NCBI GenBank assembly: GCA_964016885.1
Contig: OZ024740.1
Coordinates: 8,762,450 to 8,826,449 of the forward strand
Direction of reading: 5' to 3'
DNA length: 64,000 nucleotides
Source: Eledone cirrhosa
Lineage: Eukaryota; Mollusca; Cephalopoda; Octopoda; Eledonidae
Numbering within the stretch: position 1 is the first letter of the stretch; every line of letters starts with the position of its first letter. The translations under genes were made by a program, and so were the position numbers. The notes under the pieces were generated by a model that worked only from the letters and a program-made list of their open reading frames with translations, made no database searches and was not told the DNA's origin. Below are positions 26,563 through 41,300 of the stretch, in pieces.

Positions 26563-28185
26563 ATATCAGTCTCTATTGGTATGTCAGTTTCGATTGGTAT
26601 GTCTATTTCGAATGGTATATCAGTTTTGATTGGTATATCAGTTTCTATTGGTATATCAGTTCCAATTAGTATATCCGTTTCGATTGGTATGTCAGTTTCT
26701 ATTGGTATATCAATTTCGATTGGTATGTCAGTTTCTGTTGGTATGTCAATCTCGATTGGTATGTCAGTTTCTATTGGTATATCAGTTTCTATTTGTATGT
26801 CAATTTTCGATTGATATGTCAGTTTCTCTTGGTATATCAGTTTCTATTGATATATCAGTTTCGATTGGTATGTCTATTTCGAATGGTATATAAGTTTCTA
26901 TTTGTATGTCAGTCTCGATTGGTATATCAGTTTTGATTCGTATATCAGTTTCTATTGGTATATCAGTTCCGATTGGTATATCAGTTTTGATTAGTATGTC
27001 AGTTTCTATTGGTATGTCTGTTTCGATTAGTATATCAGTTTCTATTCGTATATCAGTTTCGATTGGTATGTTAGTCCTCGATTGGTATATCAGTTTCGAT
27101 TGGTATATCAGTTTTGATTCGTATGTTAGTTTCTATTGGTATGTCAGTTTCGATTAGTATATCATTTAATATTGGTATATCAGTTTCGATTGGTATGTCA
27201 GTTTCTGTTGGTATGTCAATTTCGATTGGTATGTCACTTTCTATTGGTATATCAGTTTCGAATGGTATGTCAATTTCTATTGGTGTGTAAGTTTAGATTC
27301 GGATATAAGTTTCTCTTGGTATATCAGTTTCTATTGATATATCAGTTTCGATTGGTATGTCAGTTTCGATTAGTAAATCAGTTTCTATTTGTATGTCAGT
27401 TTCGATTGGTATGTCAGTTTCGATTGGTATGTCAATTTCGATAGGTATGTCAGTTTCGATTTGCATATCAGTTTCGATTGGTATGTCAGTTTCGATTAGT
27501 ATGTCAGTTTCTATTGGTATGTCAGTTTCAATTGGTAGATCAATTTCAATTGGTATGTCAATTTCGATTGGTATGTCAGTTTAAATTTTTATATCAGTTT
27601 CGAATGGTATGTCAGTTTCGATTGGTATGTCAGTTTCGATTGGTATGTCAGTTTCTATTGGTATATCAATTTCGATTCATATATCGGTTTCAATTAGTAT
27701 ATCAGTTTCTATTGATGTGTCAGTTTCGATTAGTATATCAGCTTCTATTTGTATGTCAGTTTCGATTGGTATGTCAGTGTCTATTGGTATATCAGTTTCA
27801 ATTGGTATATCAGTTTCGATTGGTATATCAGTTTCGATTCGTATGTCAGTTTCTATTATTATGTCAGTTTGTATTAGTATATCAGTTTCAATTGGTATAT
27901 CAGTTTCTATTGGTATGTCAGTTTTATTGGTATGTCAGTTTCGATTGGTATATCAGTTTCTGTTGGTATGTCAATTTCGATTAGTATGTCAGTTTATATT
28001 GGTATATCAGTTTCGATTGGTATGTCAGTTTCTATTGGTATGTCAGTTTTGACTAGTATATCAGTCTCTATTGGTATGTCAGTTTCGATCGGTATGTCTA
28101 TTTCGATTGGTATATCAGTTTCTATTTGTATGTCAGTCTCGATTGGTATATCAGTTTTGATTGGTATATCAGTTTCTATTGGTAT
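26563..28185 (+). repeat. 2.70-kb-offset duplication, copy 1
   Basis: The segment matches 29,267-30,855. The offset is 2,704 up to about 27,896 and 2,669 afterwards: copy 2 lacks 35 bp, which is one 18-bp plus one 17-bp unit (the GTTTTATTGG unit). Shared markers include TATATAAGTTTCTATTTG, GGTGTGTAAGTTT followed by ATTCGGATATAAG, and GTTTAAATTT/GTTTAAATTTG. Confidence 0.87.
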
Positions 28186-29266
28186 ATCAATTCTGATTGT
28201 TATATCAGTTTCGATTGCTATGTCAGTTTCTATTGGTATATCAGTTTCGATTGATATATCAGTTTTGATTAGTATGTCAGGTTCTATTGGCATGTCAGTT
28301 TCGATTCGTATGTCCGTTTCGACTAGTATATCAGTTTCTGTTGGTATACAATTTTCGTTTGGTATGTTAGTTTCCAATGGTATGTCAGTATATATTTGTA
28401 TGTCAGTTTCGATTGGTATGTCAGTTTCCTTTGGTATGTCTGTTTCGATTGGTATATCAGTTTCTATTGGTATCTCAGTTTCGATTGGTATGTTAGTCCT
28501 CGGTTGGTATATCAGTTTTGATTGGTATGTTAGTTTCTATTGGTATGTCAGTTTCGATTAGTATATCAGTTTCTATTGGTATATCAGTTTCGATTGGTAT
28601 GTTAGTCCTCGATTTGTATGTCAGTTTCTATTGGTATATCAAGTTCGATTGGTATGTCAGTTTCTGTTGGTATGTCAATTTCGATTGGTATGTCAGTTTC
28701 TATTGGTATATCAGTTTCTATTTGTATGTCAATTTTCGATTGATATGTCAGTTTCTCTTGGTATATCAGTTTCTATTGATATATCAGTTTCGATTGGTAT
28801 GTCAGTTTCGATTAATAAATCAATTTCTATTTGTATGTCAGTTTCTATTGGTATATCAGTTTCGATTGGTATATCAGTTTCGATTGGTATGTCAATTTCG
28901 ATTAGTAAATCAGTTTCGATTGGTATGTCAGTTTCGATTGGTATGTCAGTTTCGTTTGGCATGTCAGTTTCTATTGGTATATCAGTTTCGATTCATATAT
29001 CGGTTCCGATTAGTATATCAGTTTCTATTGATGTGTCAGTTTCGATTAGTATATCAGTTTCGATTGGTATATCAGTTTCGATTCGTATGTCAGTTTCTAT
29101 TATTATGTCAGTTTGTATTGGTATATCAGTTTCAAATGGTATATCAGTCTATATTTGGTATGTCAGTTTTATTTGTATGTCAGTTTCGATTGGTATATCA
29201 GTTTCTGTTGGTATGTCAATTTCGATTAGTATGTCAGTTTCTATTGGTATATCAGTTTCGATTGGT

Positions 29267-30855
29267 ATATCAGTCTCTATTGGTATGTCAGTTTCGATTG
29301 GTATGTCTATTTCGAATGGTATATCAGTTTTTATTGGTATATCAGTTTCTATTGGTATATCAGTTCCAATTAATATATCAGTTTCGATTGGTATGTCAGT
29401 TTCTATTGGTATATCAATTTCGATTGGTAGGTCAGTTTCTGTTGGTATGTCAATCTCGATTGGTATGTCAGTTTCTATTGGTATATCAGTTTCTATTTGT
29501 ATGTCAATTTTCGATTGATATGTCAGTTTCTCTAGGTATATCAGTTTCTATTGATATATCAGTTTTGATTGGTATGTCTATTTCGAATGGTATATAAGTT
29601 TCTATTTGTATGTCAGTCTCGATTGGTATATCAGTTTTGATTCGTATATCAGTTTCTATTGGTATATCAGTTCCGATTGGTATATCAGTTTTGATTAGTA
29701 TGTCAGTTTCTATTGGTATGTCTGTTTCGATTAGTATATCAGTTTCTATTCGTATATCAGTTTCGATTGGTATGTTAGTCCTCGATTGGTATATCAGTTT
29801 CGATTGGTATATCAGTTTTGATTCGTATGTTAGTTTCTATTGGTATGTCAGTTTCGATTAGTATATCAGTTTCTATTGGTATATCAGTTTCGATTGGTAT
29901 GTCAGTTTCTGTTGGTATGTCAATTTTGATTGGTATGTCACTTTCTATTGGTATATCAGTTTCGAATGGTATGTCAATTTCTATTGGTGTGTAAGTTTCG
30001 ATTCGGATATAAGTTTCTCTTGGTATATCAGTTTCTATTGATATATCAGTTTCGATTGGTATGTCAGTTTCGATTAGTAAATCAGTTTCTATTTGTATGT
30101 CAGTTTCGATTGGTATGTCAGTTTCGATTGGTATGTCAATTTCGATTGGTATGTCAGTTTCGATTTGTATATCAGTCTCGATTGGTATGTCAGTTTCGAT
30201 TAGTATGTCAGTTTCTATTGGTATGTCAGTTTCAATTGGTATATCAATTTCAATTGGCATGTCAATTTCGATTGGTATGTCAGTTTAAATTTGTATATCA
30301 GTTTCGAATGGTATGTCAGTTTCGATTGGTATGTCAGTTTCGATTGGTATGTCAGTTTCTATTGGTATATCAATTTCGATTCATATATCGGTTTCAATTA
30401 GTATATCAGTTTCTATTGATGTGTCAGTTTCGATTAGTATATCAGCTTCTATTTGTATGTCAGTTTCGATTGGTATGTCAGTCTCTATTGGTATATCAGT
30501 CTCAATTGGTATATCAGTTTCGATTGGTATATCAGTTTCGATTCGTATGTCAGTTTCTATTATTATGTCAGTTTGTATTAGTATATCAGTTTCAATTGGT
30601 ATGTCAGTTTCGATTGGTATATCAGTTTCTGTTGGTATGTCAATTTCGATTAGTATGTCAGTTTATATTGGTATATCAGTTTCGATTGGTATGTCAGTTT
30701 CTATTGGTATGTCAGTTTTGACTAGTATATCAGTCTCTATTGGTATGTCAGTTTCGATCGGTATGTCTATTTCGATTGGTATATCAGTTTCTATTTGTAT
30801 GTCAGTCTCGATTGGTATATCAGTTTTGATTGGTATATCAGTTTCTATTGGTATA
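29267..30855 (+). repeat. 2.70-kb-offset duplication, copy 2
   Basis: This is the partner of 26,563-28,185, shorter by one 18-bp and one 17-bp unit. Directly after it, 30,839-31,133 repeats 28,622-28,916 (offset 2,217, starting at the rare ATCAAGTTCGATTGG unit), so a further exchange took place at its right edge. Confidence 0.87.
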
Positions 30856-32308
30856 TCAAGTTCGATTGGTATGTCAGTTTCTGTTGGTATGTCAATTTCG
30901 ATTGGTATGTCAGTTTCTATTGGTATATCAGTTTCTATTTGTATGTCAATTTTCGATTGATATGTCAGTTTCTCTTGGTATATCAGTTTCTATTGATATA
31001 TCAGTTTCGATTGGTATGTCAGTTTCGATTAATAAATCAGTTTCTATTTGTATGTCAGTTTCTATTGGTATATCAGTTTCGATTGGTATATCAGTTTCGA
31101 TTGGTATGTCAATTTCGATTAGTAAATCAGTTTCTATTTGTATATCAGTTTCTATTGGTATTTCAGTTTCGATTTGTATATCAGTTTCGATTGGTATGTC
31201 AGTTTCGATTGGTATGTCAGTTTCGATTGGCATGTCAGTTTCTATTGGTATATCAGTTTCGATTCATATATCGGTTCCGATTAGTATATCAGTTTCTATT
31301 GATGTGTCAGTTTCGATTAGTATATCAGTTTCGATTGGTATATCAGTTTCGATTCGTATGTCAGTTTCTATTATTATGTCAGTTTGTATTGGTATATCAG
31401 TTTCAATTGGTATATCAGTTTATATTTGGTATGTCAGTTTTATTTGTATATCAGTTTCGATTGGTATATCAGTTTCTGTTGGTATGTCAATTTCGATTAG
31501 TATGTCAGTTTCTATTGGTATATCAGTTTCGATTGGTATGTCAGTTTCTATTGGTATGTCAGTTTTGACTAGTATATCAGTCTCTATTTGTATATCAGTT
31601 TCAATTGGTATGTCAGTTTCTATTGGTATATCAGTTTATATTTGTATGTCAGTTTCGATTGGTATGTCAGTTTCTATTGGTATATCAGTTTTGATTGGTT
31701 TGTTAGTATCTATTGGTATGTCAGTTCCGATTGGTATGTTAGTCCTCGATTTGTATGTCAGTTTCTATTGGTATATCAATTTCGATTGGTACGTCAGTTT
31801 CTATTGGTATGTCAGTTTCGATTGTTATGTCAGTTACTATTGGTATGTCAGTTTTATTGGTATGTCAGTTTCGATTGGTATATCAGTTTCTGTTGGTATG
31901 TCAATTTCGATTAGTATGTCAGTTTATATTGGTATATCAGTTTCGATTGGTATATCAGTTTCAATTGGTATGTCAGTTTTGACTAGTATATCAGTCGCTA
32001 TTGGTATGTCAGTTTCGATTGGTATGTCTATTTCGAATGGTATATCAGTTTTGATTGGTATAGCAGTTTCTATTGGTATATCAGTTCCGATTGGTATATC
32101 AGTTTCGATTGGTATGTCAGTTTCTATTGGTATGTCAGTTTCGATTGGCATGTCAGTTTCTATTGGTATATCAGTTTCGATTCATATATCGGTTCCGATT
32201 AGTATATCAGTTTCTATTGATGTGTCAGTTTCGATTAGTATATCAGCTTCTATTTGTATGTCAGTTTCGATTGGTATGTCAGTTTCTATTGGTATATCAG
32301 TTTCAATT

Positions 32309-35300
32309 GGTATATCAGTTTCGATTGGTATATCTGTTTCGATTCGTATGTCAGTTTCTATTATTATGTCAGTTTGTATTGGTATATCAGTTTCAATTGG
32401 TATATCAGTTTCTATTTGGTATGTTAGTTTTATTTGTATGTCAGTTTCGATTGGTATATCAGTTTCTGTTGGTATATCAGTTTCGATTGGTATGTCAGTT
32501 TCTATTGGTATGTCAGTTTATAATTGTATCTCAGTTTCGATTGGTATGTCAGTTTCTATTGGTATATCAGTTTTGGTTTGTATGTTAGTTTCTATTGGTA
32601 TGTCAGTTCCGATTGGTATGTTAGTCCTCGATTTGTATGTCAGTTTCTATTGGTATATCAATTTCGATTGGTATGTCAGTTTCTATTGGTATGTCAGTTT
32701 CTATTGGTATATCAGTTTCGATTGGTACGTCAGTTTCAATTAGTATATCAGTTTCGATTAGTATGTCAGTTTCGAATCATATGTCAGTTTCGATTGGTAT
32801 GTCAGTTTCGATTGGTATGTCAGTTTCTATTGGTATGTCAGTTTCAATTGGTATATCAGTTTCAATTGGTATGTCAGTTTTATTGGTATGTCAATTTCGA
32901 TTGGTATATCAGTTTCGATTGGTATGTCAATTTCGATTGGTATGTCAGTTTAGATTTGTATATCAGTTTCGATTGGTATGTCAGTTTCGATTGGTATGTC
33001 AGTTTCGATTGGTATGTCAGTTTCTATTGGTATATCAATTTCGATTCATATATCGGTTTCAATTAGTATATCAGTTTCTATTGATCTGTCAGTTTCGATT
33101 AGTATATCAGCTTCTATTTGTATGTCAGTTTCAATTGGTATGTCAGTTTCTATTGGTATATCAGTTTCAATTGGTATATCAGTTTCGATTTGTATGTCAG
33201 TTTCTATTATTATGTCAGTTTGTATTGGTATATCAGTTTCAATTGGTATATCAGTTTCTATTGGTATGTCAGTTTTATTGGTATGTCAGTTTCGATTGGT
33301 ATATCAGTTTCTGTTGGTATGTCAATTTCGATTAGTATGTCAGTTTATATTGGTATATCAGTTTCGATTGGTATATCAGTTTCTATTGGTATGTCAGTTT
33401 TGACTAGTATATCAGTCTCTATTGGTATGTCAGTTTCGATTGGTATGTCTATTTCGAATGGTATATCAGTTTTGATTGGTATATCAGTTTCTATTGGTAT
33501 ATCAGTTCCAATTAGTATATCAGTTTCGATTGGTATGTCAGTTTCTATTGGTATATCAGTTTCGATTGATATATCAGTTTTGATTAGTATGTCAGTTTCT
33601 ATTGGCATGTCAGTTTCGATTCGTATGTCCGTTTCGATTAGTATATCAGCTTCTATTTGTATGTCAGTTTCAATTGGTATGTCAGTTTCTATTGGTATAT
33701 CAGTTTCAATTGGTATATCAGTTTCGATTTGTATGTCAGTTTCTATTATTATGTCAGTTTGTATTGGTATATCAGTTTCAATTGGTATATCAGTTTCTAT
33801 TGGTATGTCAGTTTTATTGGTATGTCAGTTTCGATTGGTATATCAGTTTCTGTTGGTATGTCAATTTCGATTAGTATGTCAGTTTATATTGGTATATCAG
33901 TTTCGATTGGTATATCAGTTTCTATTGGTATATCAGTTTTGACTAGTATATCAGTCTCTATTGGTATGTCAGTTTCGATTGGTATGTCTATTTCGAATGG
34001 TATATCAGTTTTGATTGGTATATCAGTTTCTATTGGTATATCAGTTCCAATTAGTATATCAGTTTCGATTGGTATGTCAGTTTCTATTGGTATATCAGTT
34101 TCGATTGATATATCAGTTTTGATTAGTATGTCAGTTTCTATTGGCATGTCAGTTTCGATTCGTATGTCCGTTTCGATTAGTATATCAGTTTCTGTTGGTA
34201 TACCATTTTTCGTTTGGTATGTTAGTTTCTAATGGTATGTCAGTATATATTTGTATGTCAGTTTCGATTGGTATGTCAGTTTCCATTGGTATGTCTGTTT
34301 CGATTAGTATATCAGTTTCTATTGGTATATCAGTTTCGATTGGTATGTTACTCCTCAATTGGTATATCAGTTTCGATTGGTATATCAGTTTTTATTGGTA
34401 TATCAGTTTCGATTGGTATGTTAGTCCTCGATTTGATGTCAGTTTCTATTGGTATATCAATTTCGATTGGTATGTCATTTTCTGTTGGTATGTCAATTTC
34501 GATTGGTATGTCACTTTCTATTGGTATATCAGTTTCTATTGATATATCAGTTTCTATTGGTATGTCAGTTTCGATTAGTATATCAGTTTCTATTGGTATA
34601 TCAGTTTCGATTGGTATGTTAGTCCTCGCTTTGATGTCAGTTTCTATTGGTATATCAATTTCGATTGGTATGTCATTTTCTGTTGGTATGTCAATTTCGA
34701 TTGGTATGTCACTTTCTATTGGTATATCAGTTTCTATTGATATATCAGTTTCGATTGGTATGTCAGTTTCGATTAGTAAATCAGTTTCTATTTGTATGTC
34801 AGTTTCTATTGGTATATCAGTTTTGATTGGTATATCAGTTTAAATTGGTATGTCAATTTCGATTGGTATGTCAGTTTCGATTTGTATATCAGTTTCAATT
34901 GGTATATCAGTTTCGATTGGTATATCAGTTTCGATTCGTATGTCAGTTTCTATTATTATGTCAGTTTGTATTGGTATATCAGTTTCAAGTGGTATATCAG
35001 TTTCTATTGGTATGTCAGTTTTATTGGTATGTCAGTTTCGATTGGTATGTCAGTTTCTATTGGTATATCAATTTCGATTCATATATCGGTTTCAATTAGT
35101 ATATCAGTTTCTATTGGTATATCAGTTTCTATTGGTATGTCAGTTTTGACTAGTATATCAGTCTCTATTGGTATGTCAGTTTCGATTGGTATGTCTATTT
35201 TGAATGGTATATTAGTTTTGATTGGTATATCAGTTTCTATTGGTATATCAGTTCCGATTGGTATATCAGTTTCGATTGGTATGTCAGTTTCTATTGGTAT

Positions 35301-38300
35301 GTCAGTTTCGATTGGCATGTCAGTTTCTATTGGTATATCAGTTTCGATTCATATATCGGTTCCGATTAGTATATCAGTTTCTATTGATGTGTCAGTTTCG
35401 ATTAGTATATCAGCTTCTATATGTATGTCAGTTTCGATTGGTATGTCAGTTTCTATTGGTATATCAGTTTCAATTGGTATATCAGTTTCGATTGGTATAT
35501 CAGTTTCGATTCGTATGTCAGTTTCTATTATTATGTCAGTTTGTATTGGTATATCAGTTTCAATTTGTATATCAGTTTCTATTTGGTATGTTAGTTTTAT
35601 TTGTATGTCAGTTTCGATTGGTATATCAGTTTCTGTTGGTATGTCAATTTCGATTAGTATGTCAGTTTCTATTGGTATATCAGTTTCGATTTGTATATCA
35701 GTTTCGATTGGTATGTCAGTTTCGATTGGTATGTCAGTTTCGATTGGTATGTCAGTTTCTATTGGTATATCAGTTTCGATTCATATATCGGTTCCGATTG
35801 GTATATCAGTTTCTATTGGTATGTCAATTTCGATTGGTATGCCAGTTTCGATTTGTATATCAGTTTCGATTGGTATGTCAGTTTCAATTAGTATATCAGT
35901 TTCTATTGGTATGTCAGTTTCTATTGGTATATCAATTTCGATTGGTATATCAGTTTCGATTAATATGTCAGTTTCGATTCATATGTCAGTTTCTATTGGT
36001 ATGTCAGTTTCGATTGGTATGTCAGTTTCTATTGGTACATCAGTTTCAATTGGTATATCAGTTTCAATTGGTATGTCAGTTTTATTGGTATGTCAATTTC
36101 GATTGGTATATCAGTTTCGATTGGTATGTCAATTTCGATTGGTATGTCAGTTTAGATTTGTATATCAGTTTCGATTGGTATGTCACTTTCGATTGGTATG
36201 TCAGTTTCTATTGGTATGTCAGTTTCTATTGGTATATCCGTTTCAAATTGGTATATCAGTTTCGATTCGTATGTCAGTTTCTATTATTATGTCAGTTTGT
36301 ATTGGTATATCAGTTTCAATTGGTATATCAGTTTCTATTGGTATGTCAGTTTTATTGGTATGTCAGTTTCGATTGGTATATCAGTTTCTGCTGGTATGTC
36401 AATTTCGATTTGTATGGCAATTTATATTGGTATATCAGTTTCGATTGGTATGTCAATTTATATTGGTATGTCAGTTTCGATTGGTATGTCTATTTCGATT
36501 GGTATATCAGTTTCTATTTGTATGTCAGTCTCGATTGATATATCAGTTTTGATTGGTATATCAGTTTCTATTGGTATATCAGTTCCGATTAGTATATCAG
36601 TTTCGATTGGTATGTCAGTTTCTATTGGTATATCAGTTTCGATTGATATTTCAGTTTTGATTAGTATGTCAGTTTCTATTGGTATGTCAGTTTCGATTAG
36701 TATATCAGTTTCTATTGGTATATCAGTTTATATTTGTATGTCAGTTTCGATTGGTATGTCAGTTTCTACTTGTATATCAGTTTTGATTTGTATGTTAGTT
36801 TCTATTGGTATGTCAGTTCCGATTGGTATGTTAGTCCTCGATTTGTATGTCAGTTTCTATTGGTATATCAATTTCGATTGGTATGTCAGTTTCTATTGGT
36901 ATATTAGTTTCGATTGGTATGTCAATTTCAATTAGTATATCAGTTTCTATTGGTATGTCAGTTTCTATTGGTATATCAATTTTGATTGGTATATCAGTTC
37001 CGATTAGTATGTCAGTTTCGATTCATACGTCAGTTTCGATTGGTATGTCAGTTTCGATTTGTATGTCAGTTTCGATTGGTATATCAGTTTCGATTAGTAT
37101 GTCAGTTTCTATTGGTATATCAGTTTCTATTGGTATGTCAGTTTTGATTGGTATGACAGTTTCTATTGGTATATCAGTTTCGATTGGTATATCAATTTCT
37201 ATTGGTATATCAGTTCCGATTGGTATATCAGTGTCGATTGGTATGTCAGTTTCGATTAGTATATCAGTTTCTATTGGTATGTTAGTTTTGATTGGTATGT
37301 CAGTTTCTATTGGTATATCAGTTTCTATTTGTATATCAGTTTCTATTGGTATGTTAGTTTCTATTGGTATATCAGTTTTGATTGGTATGTTAGTTTCTAT
37401 TGGTATGTCAGTTTCGATTAGTATATCAGTTTCTATTAGTACGTCAGTTTCGATTTGTATGTCAATTTCTATTGGTATATCAATTTCGATTGGTAGGTCA
37501 GTTTCTATTGGTATATCAGTTTCTATTTGTATGTCAGTTTTGATTGGTATGTCAGTTTCTATTGGTATATCAGTTTCGATTGGTATATCAGTCTCTATTG
37601 TTATATCAGTTCCGATTGGTATATCAGTTTCGATTAGTATATCAGTTTCTATTGGTATATCAGTACCGATTAGTAAATCAGTTTCTATTTGTATGTCAGT
37701 TTCTATTGGTATATCAATTTCGATTCATATATCGGTTTCAATTAGTATATCAGTTTCTATTGATCTGTCAGTTTCGATTAGTATATCAGCTTCTATTTGT
37801 ATGTCAGTATTGATTGGTATGTCAGTTTCTATTGGTATATCAGTTCCAATTAGTATGTCAGTTTCGATTGGTATGTCATTTTCTATTGGTATATCAGTTT
37901 CGATTGATATATCAGTTTCGATTAGTATATCAGCTTCTATTTGTATGTCAGTTTCGATTGGTATGTCAGTTTCTATTAGTATATCAGTTTCAATTGGTAT
38001 ATCAGTTTCGATTGGTATATCAGTTTCGATTCGTATGTCAGTTTCTATTATTATGTCAGTTTGTATTGGTATATCAGTTTCAAGTGGTATATCAGTTTCT
38101 ATTGGTATGTCAGTTTTATTGGTATGTCAGTTTCGATTGGTATGTCAGTTTCTATTGGTATATCAATTTCGATTCATATATCGGTTTCAATCAGTATATC
38201 AGTTTCTATCGATCTGTCAGTTTCGATTAGTATATCAGCTTCTATTTGTATGTCAGTTTCGATTGGTATGTCAGTTTCTATTGGTATATCAGTTTCAATT

Positions 38301-41300
38301 GGTATATCAGTTTTGATTCGTATGTCAGTTTCTATTATTATGTCAGTTTGTATTGGTATATCAGTTTCAATTGGTATATCAGTTTCTATTGGTATGTCAG
38401 TTTTATTGGTATGTCAGTTTCGATTGGTATATCAGTTCCTGTTGGTATGTCAATTTCGACTAGTATGTCAGTTTATATTGGTATATCAGTTTCGATTGGT
38501 ATATCAGTTTCTATTGGTATGTCAGTTTTGACTAGTATATCAGTCTGTATTGGTATGTCAGTTTCGATTGTTATGTCTATTTCGAATGGTATATCAGTTT
38601 TGATTGGTATATCAGTTTCTATTGGTATATCAGTTTCGATTGGTATGTCAGTTTCTGTTGGTATGTCAATTTCGATTAGTATGTCAGTTTCTATTGGTAT
38701 ATCAGTTTCGATTGGTATGTCAGTTTCTATTGGTATGTCAGTTTTGACTAGTATATCAGTCTCTATTTGTATATCAGTTTCAATTGGTATGTCAGTTTCT
38801 ATTGGTATATCAGTTTTGATTGGTATGTTAGTTTCTATTGGTATGTCAGTTCCGATTGGTATGTTAGTCCTCGATTTGTATGTCAGTTTCTATTGGTATA
38901 TCAATTTCGATTGGTATGTCAGTTTCGATTGGTATGTCAGTTTCAATTAGTATATCAGTTTCTATTGGTATGTCAGTTTCTATTGGTATATCAATTTCGA
39001 TTGGTATATCAGTTTCGATTAGTATGTCAGTTTCGATTCATATGTCAGTTTCGATTGGTATGCCAGTTTCGATTGGTATGTCAGTTTCTATTGGTATGTC
39101 AGTTTCAATTGGTATATCAGTTTCAATTGGTATGTCAGTTTTATTGGTATGTCAATTTCGATTGGTATATCAGTTTCGATTGGTATGTCAGTTTCGATTG
39201 GTATATCAGTTTCTATTGGTATATCAATTTCGATTCATATATCGGTTTCAATTAGTATATCAGTTTCTATTGATCTGTCAGTTTTGATTAGTATATCAGC
39301 TTCTATTTGTATGTCAGTTTCAATTGGTATGTCAGTTTCTATTGGTATATCAGTTTCAATTGGTATATCAGTTTCGATTCGTATGTCAGTTTCTATTATT
39401 ACGTCAGTTTGTATTGGTATATCAGTTTCAATTGGTATATCAGTTTCTATTGGTATGTCAGTTTTATTGGTATGTCAGTTTCGATTGGTATATCAGTTTC
39501 TGTTGGTATGTCAATTTCGATTAGTATGTCAGTCTCTATTGGTATGTCAGTTTCGATTGGTATGTCTATTTCGAATGGTATATCAGTTTTGATTGGTATA
39601 TCAGTTTCTATTGGTATATCAGTTCCAATTAGTATATCAGTTTAGATTGGTATGTCAGTTTCTATTGGTATATCAGTTTCGATTGATATATCAGTTTTGA
39701 TTAGTATGTCAGTTTCTATTGGCATGTCAGTTTCGATTCGTATGTCCGTTTCGATTAGTATATCAGTTTCTGTTGGTATACCATTTTTCGTTTGGTATGT
39801 TAGTTTCTAATGGTATGTCAGTATATATTTGTATGTCAGTTTCGATTGGTATGTCAGTTTCCATTGGTATATCAGTTTCGATTGGTATGTTACTCCTCGA
39901 TTGGTATATCAGTTTCGATTGGTATATCAGTTTTTATTGGTATGTTAGTTTCTATTGGTATGTCAGTTTCGATTAGTATATCAGTTTCTATTGGTATATC
40001 AGTTTCGATTGGTATGTTAGTCCTCGATTTGTATGTCAGTTTCTATTGGTATATAAATTTCGATTGGTATGTCAGTTTCTGTTGGTATGTCAATTTCGAT
40101 TGGTATGTCAGTTTCTATTGGTATATCAGTTTCTATTGATATATCAGTTTTGATTGGTATGTCAGTTTCGATTAGTAAATCAGTTTCTATTTGTATGTCA
40201 GTTTCTATTGGTATGTCAGTTTCGATTGGTATGTCAGTTTCTATTGGTATATCAGTTTCGATTCATATATCGGTTCCGATTAGTATATCAGTTTCTATTG
40301 ATGTGTCAGTTTCGATTAGTATATCAGCTTCTATTTGTATGTCAGTTTCGATTGGTATGTCAGTTTCTATTGGTAGATCAGTTTCAATTGGTATATCATT
40401 TTCGATTGGTATATCAGTTTCGATTCATCTGTCAGTTTCTATTATTATGTCAGTATGTATTGGTATATCAGTTTCGATTGATATATCAGTTTCTGTTGGT
40501 ATGTCAATTTCGATTGGTATGTCAGTTTCGATTTGTATATCAGTTTCGATTGCTATGTCAATTTCGATTGGTATGTCAGTTTCGATTTGTATGTCAGTTT
40601 CGATTGGTATGTCAGTTTCGATTGGTATGTCAGTTTCTATTGGTATATCAGTTTCGATTCATATATCGGTTCCGATTAGTATATCAGTTTCTATTGACGT
40701 GTCAGTTTCGATTAGTATATCAGCTTCTATTTGTATGTCAGTTTCGATTGGTATGTCAGTTTCTATTGGTAGATCAGTTTCAATTGGTATATCATTTTCT
40801 ATTGGTATATCAGTTTCGATTCATCTGTCAGTTTCTATTATTATGTCAGTATGTATTGGTATATCAGTTTCGATTGATATATCAGTTTCTGTTGGTATGT
40901 CAAATTCGATTAGTATGTCAGTTTCTATTGGTATATCAGTTTCGATTGGTATGTCAGTTTTTATTGGTATGTCAGTTTTGACTAGTATATCAGTCCCTAT
41001 TGGTATATCAGTTTCAATTGGTATGTCAGTTTCTATTGGTATATCAGTTTTGATTGGTATGTTAGTTTCTATTAGTATGTCAGTTGCGATGGGTATGTTA
41101 GTCCTCGAGTATTATGTCAGTTTATATTGGTATATCAATTTCGATTGGTATGTCAGTTTCTATTGGTATGTCAGTTTCTATTGGTATATCCGTTTCGATT
41201 GGTATGTCAGTTTCAATTAGTATATCAGTTTCTATTGGTATGTCAGTTTCTATTGGTATATCAATTTCGATTGGTATATCAGTTTCGATTAATATCTCCG

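Noticed and set aside
30830..32743. 637-codon open frame, and others of similar kind (34,792-36,552; 44,835-46,595; 17,881-19,575; 41,114-42,631; 51,085-52,557)
   Set aside because: They are pure translations of the 18-bp repeat, overlap one another in several frames, and change frame at 17/19-bp units. Nothing suggests selection on any one frame.
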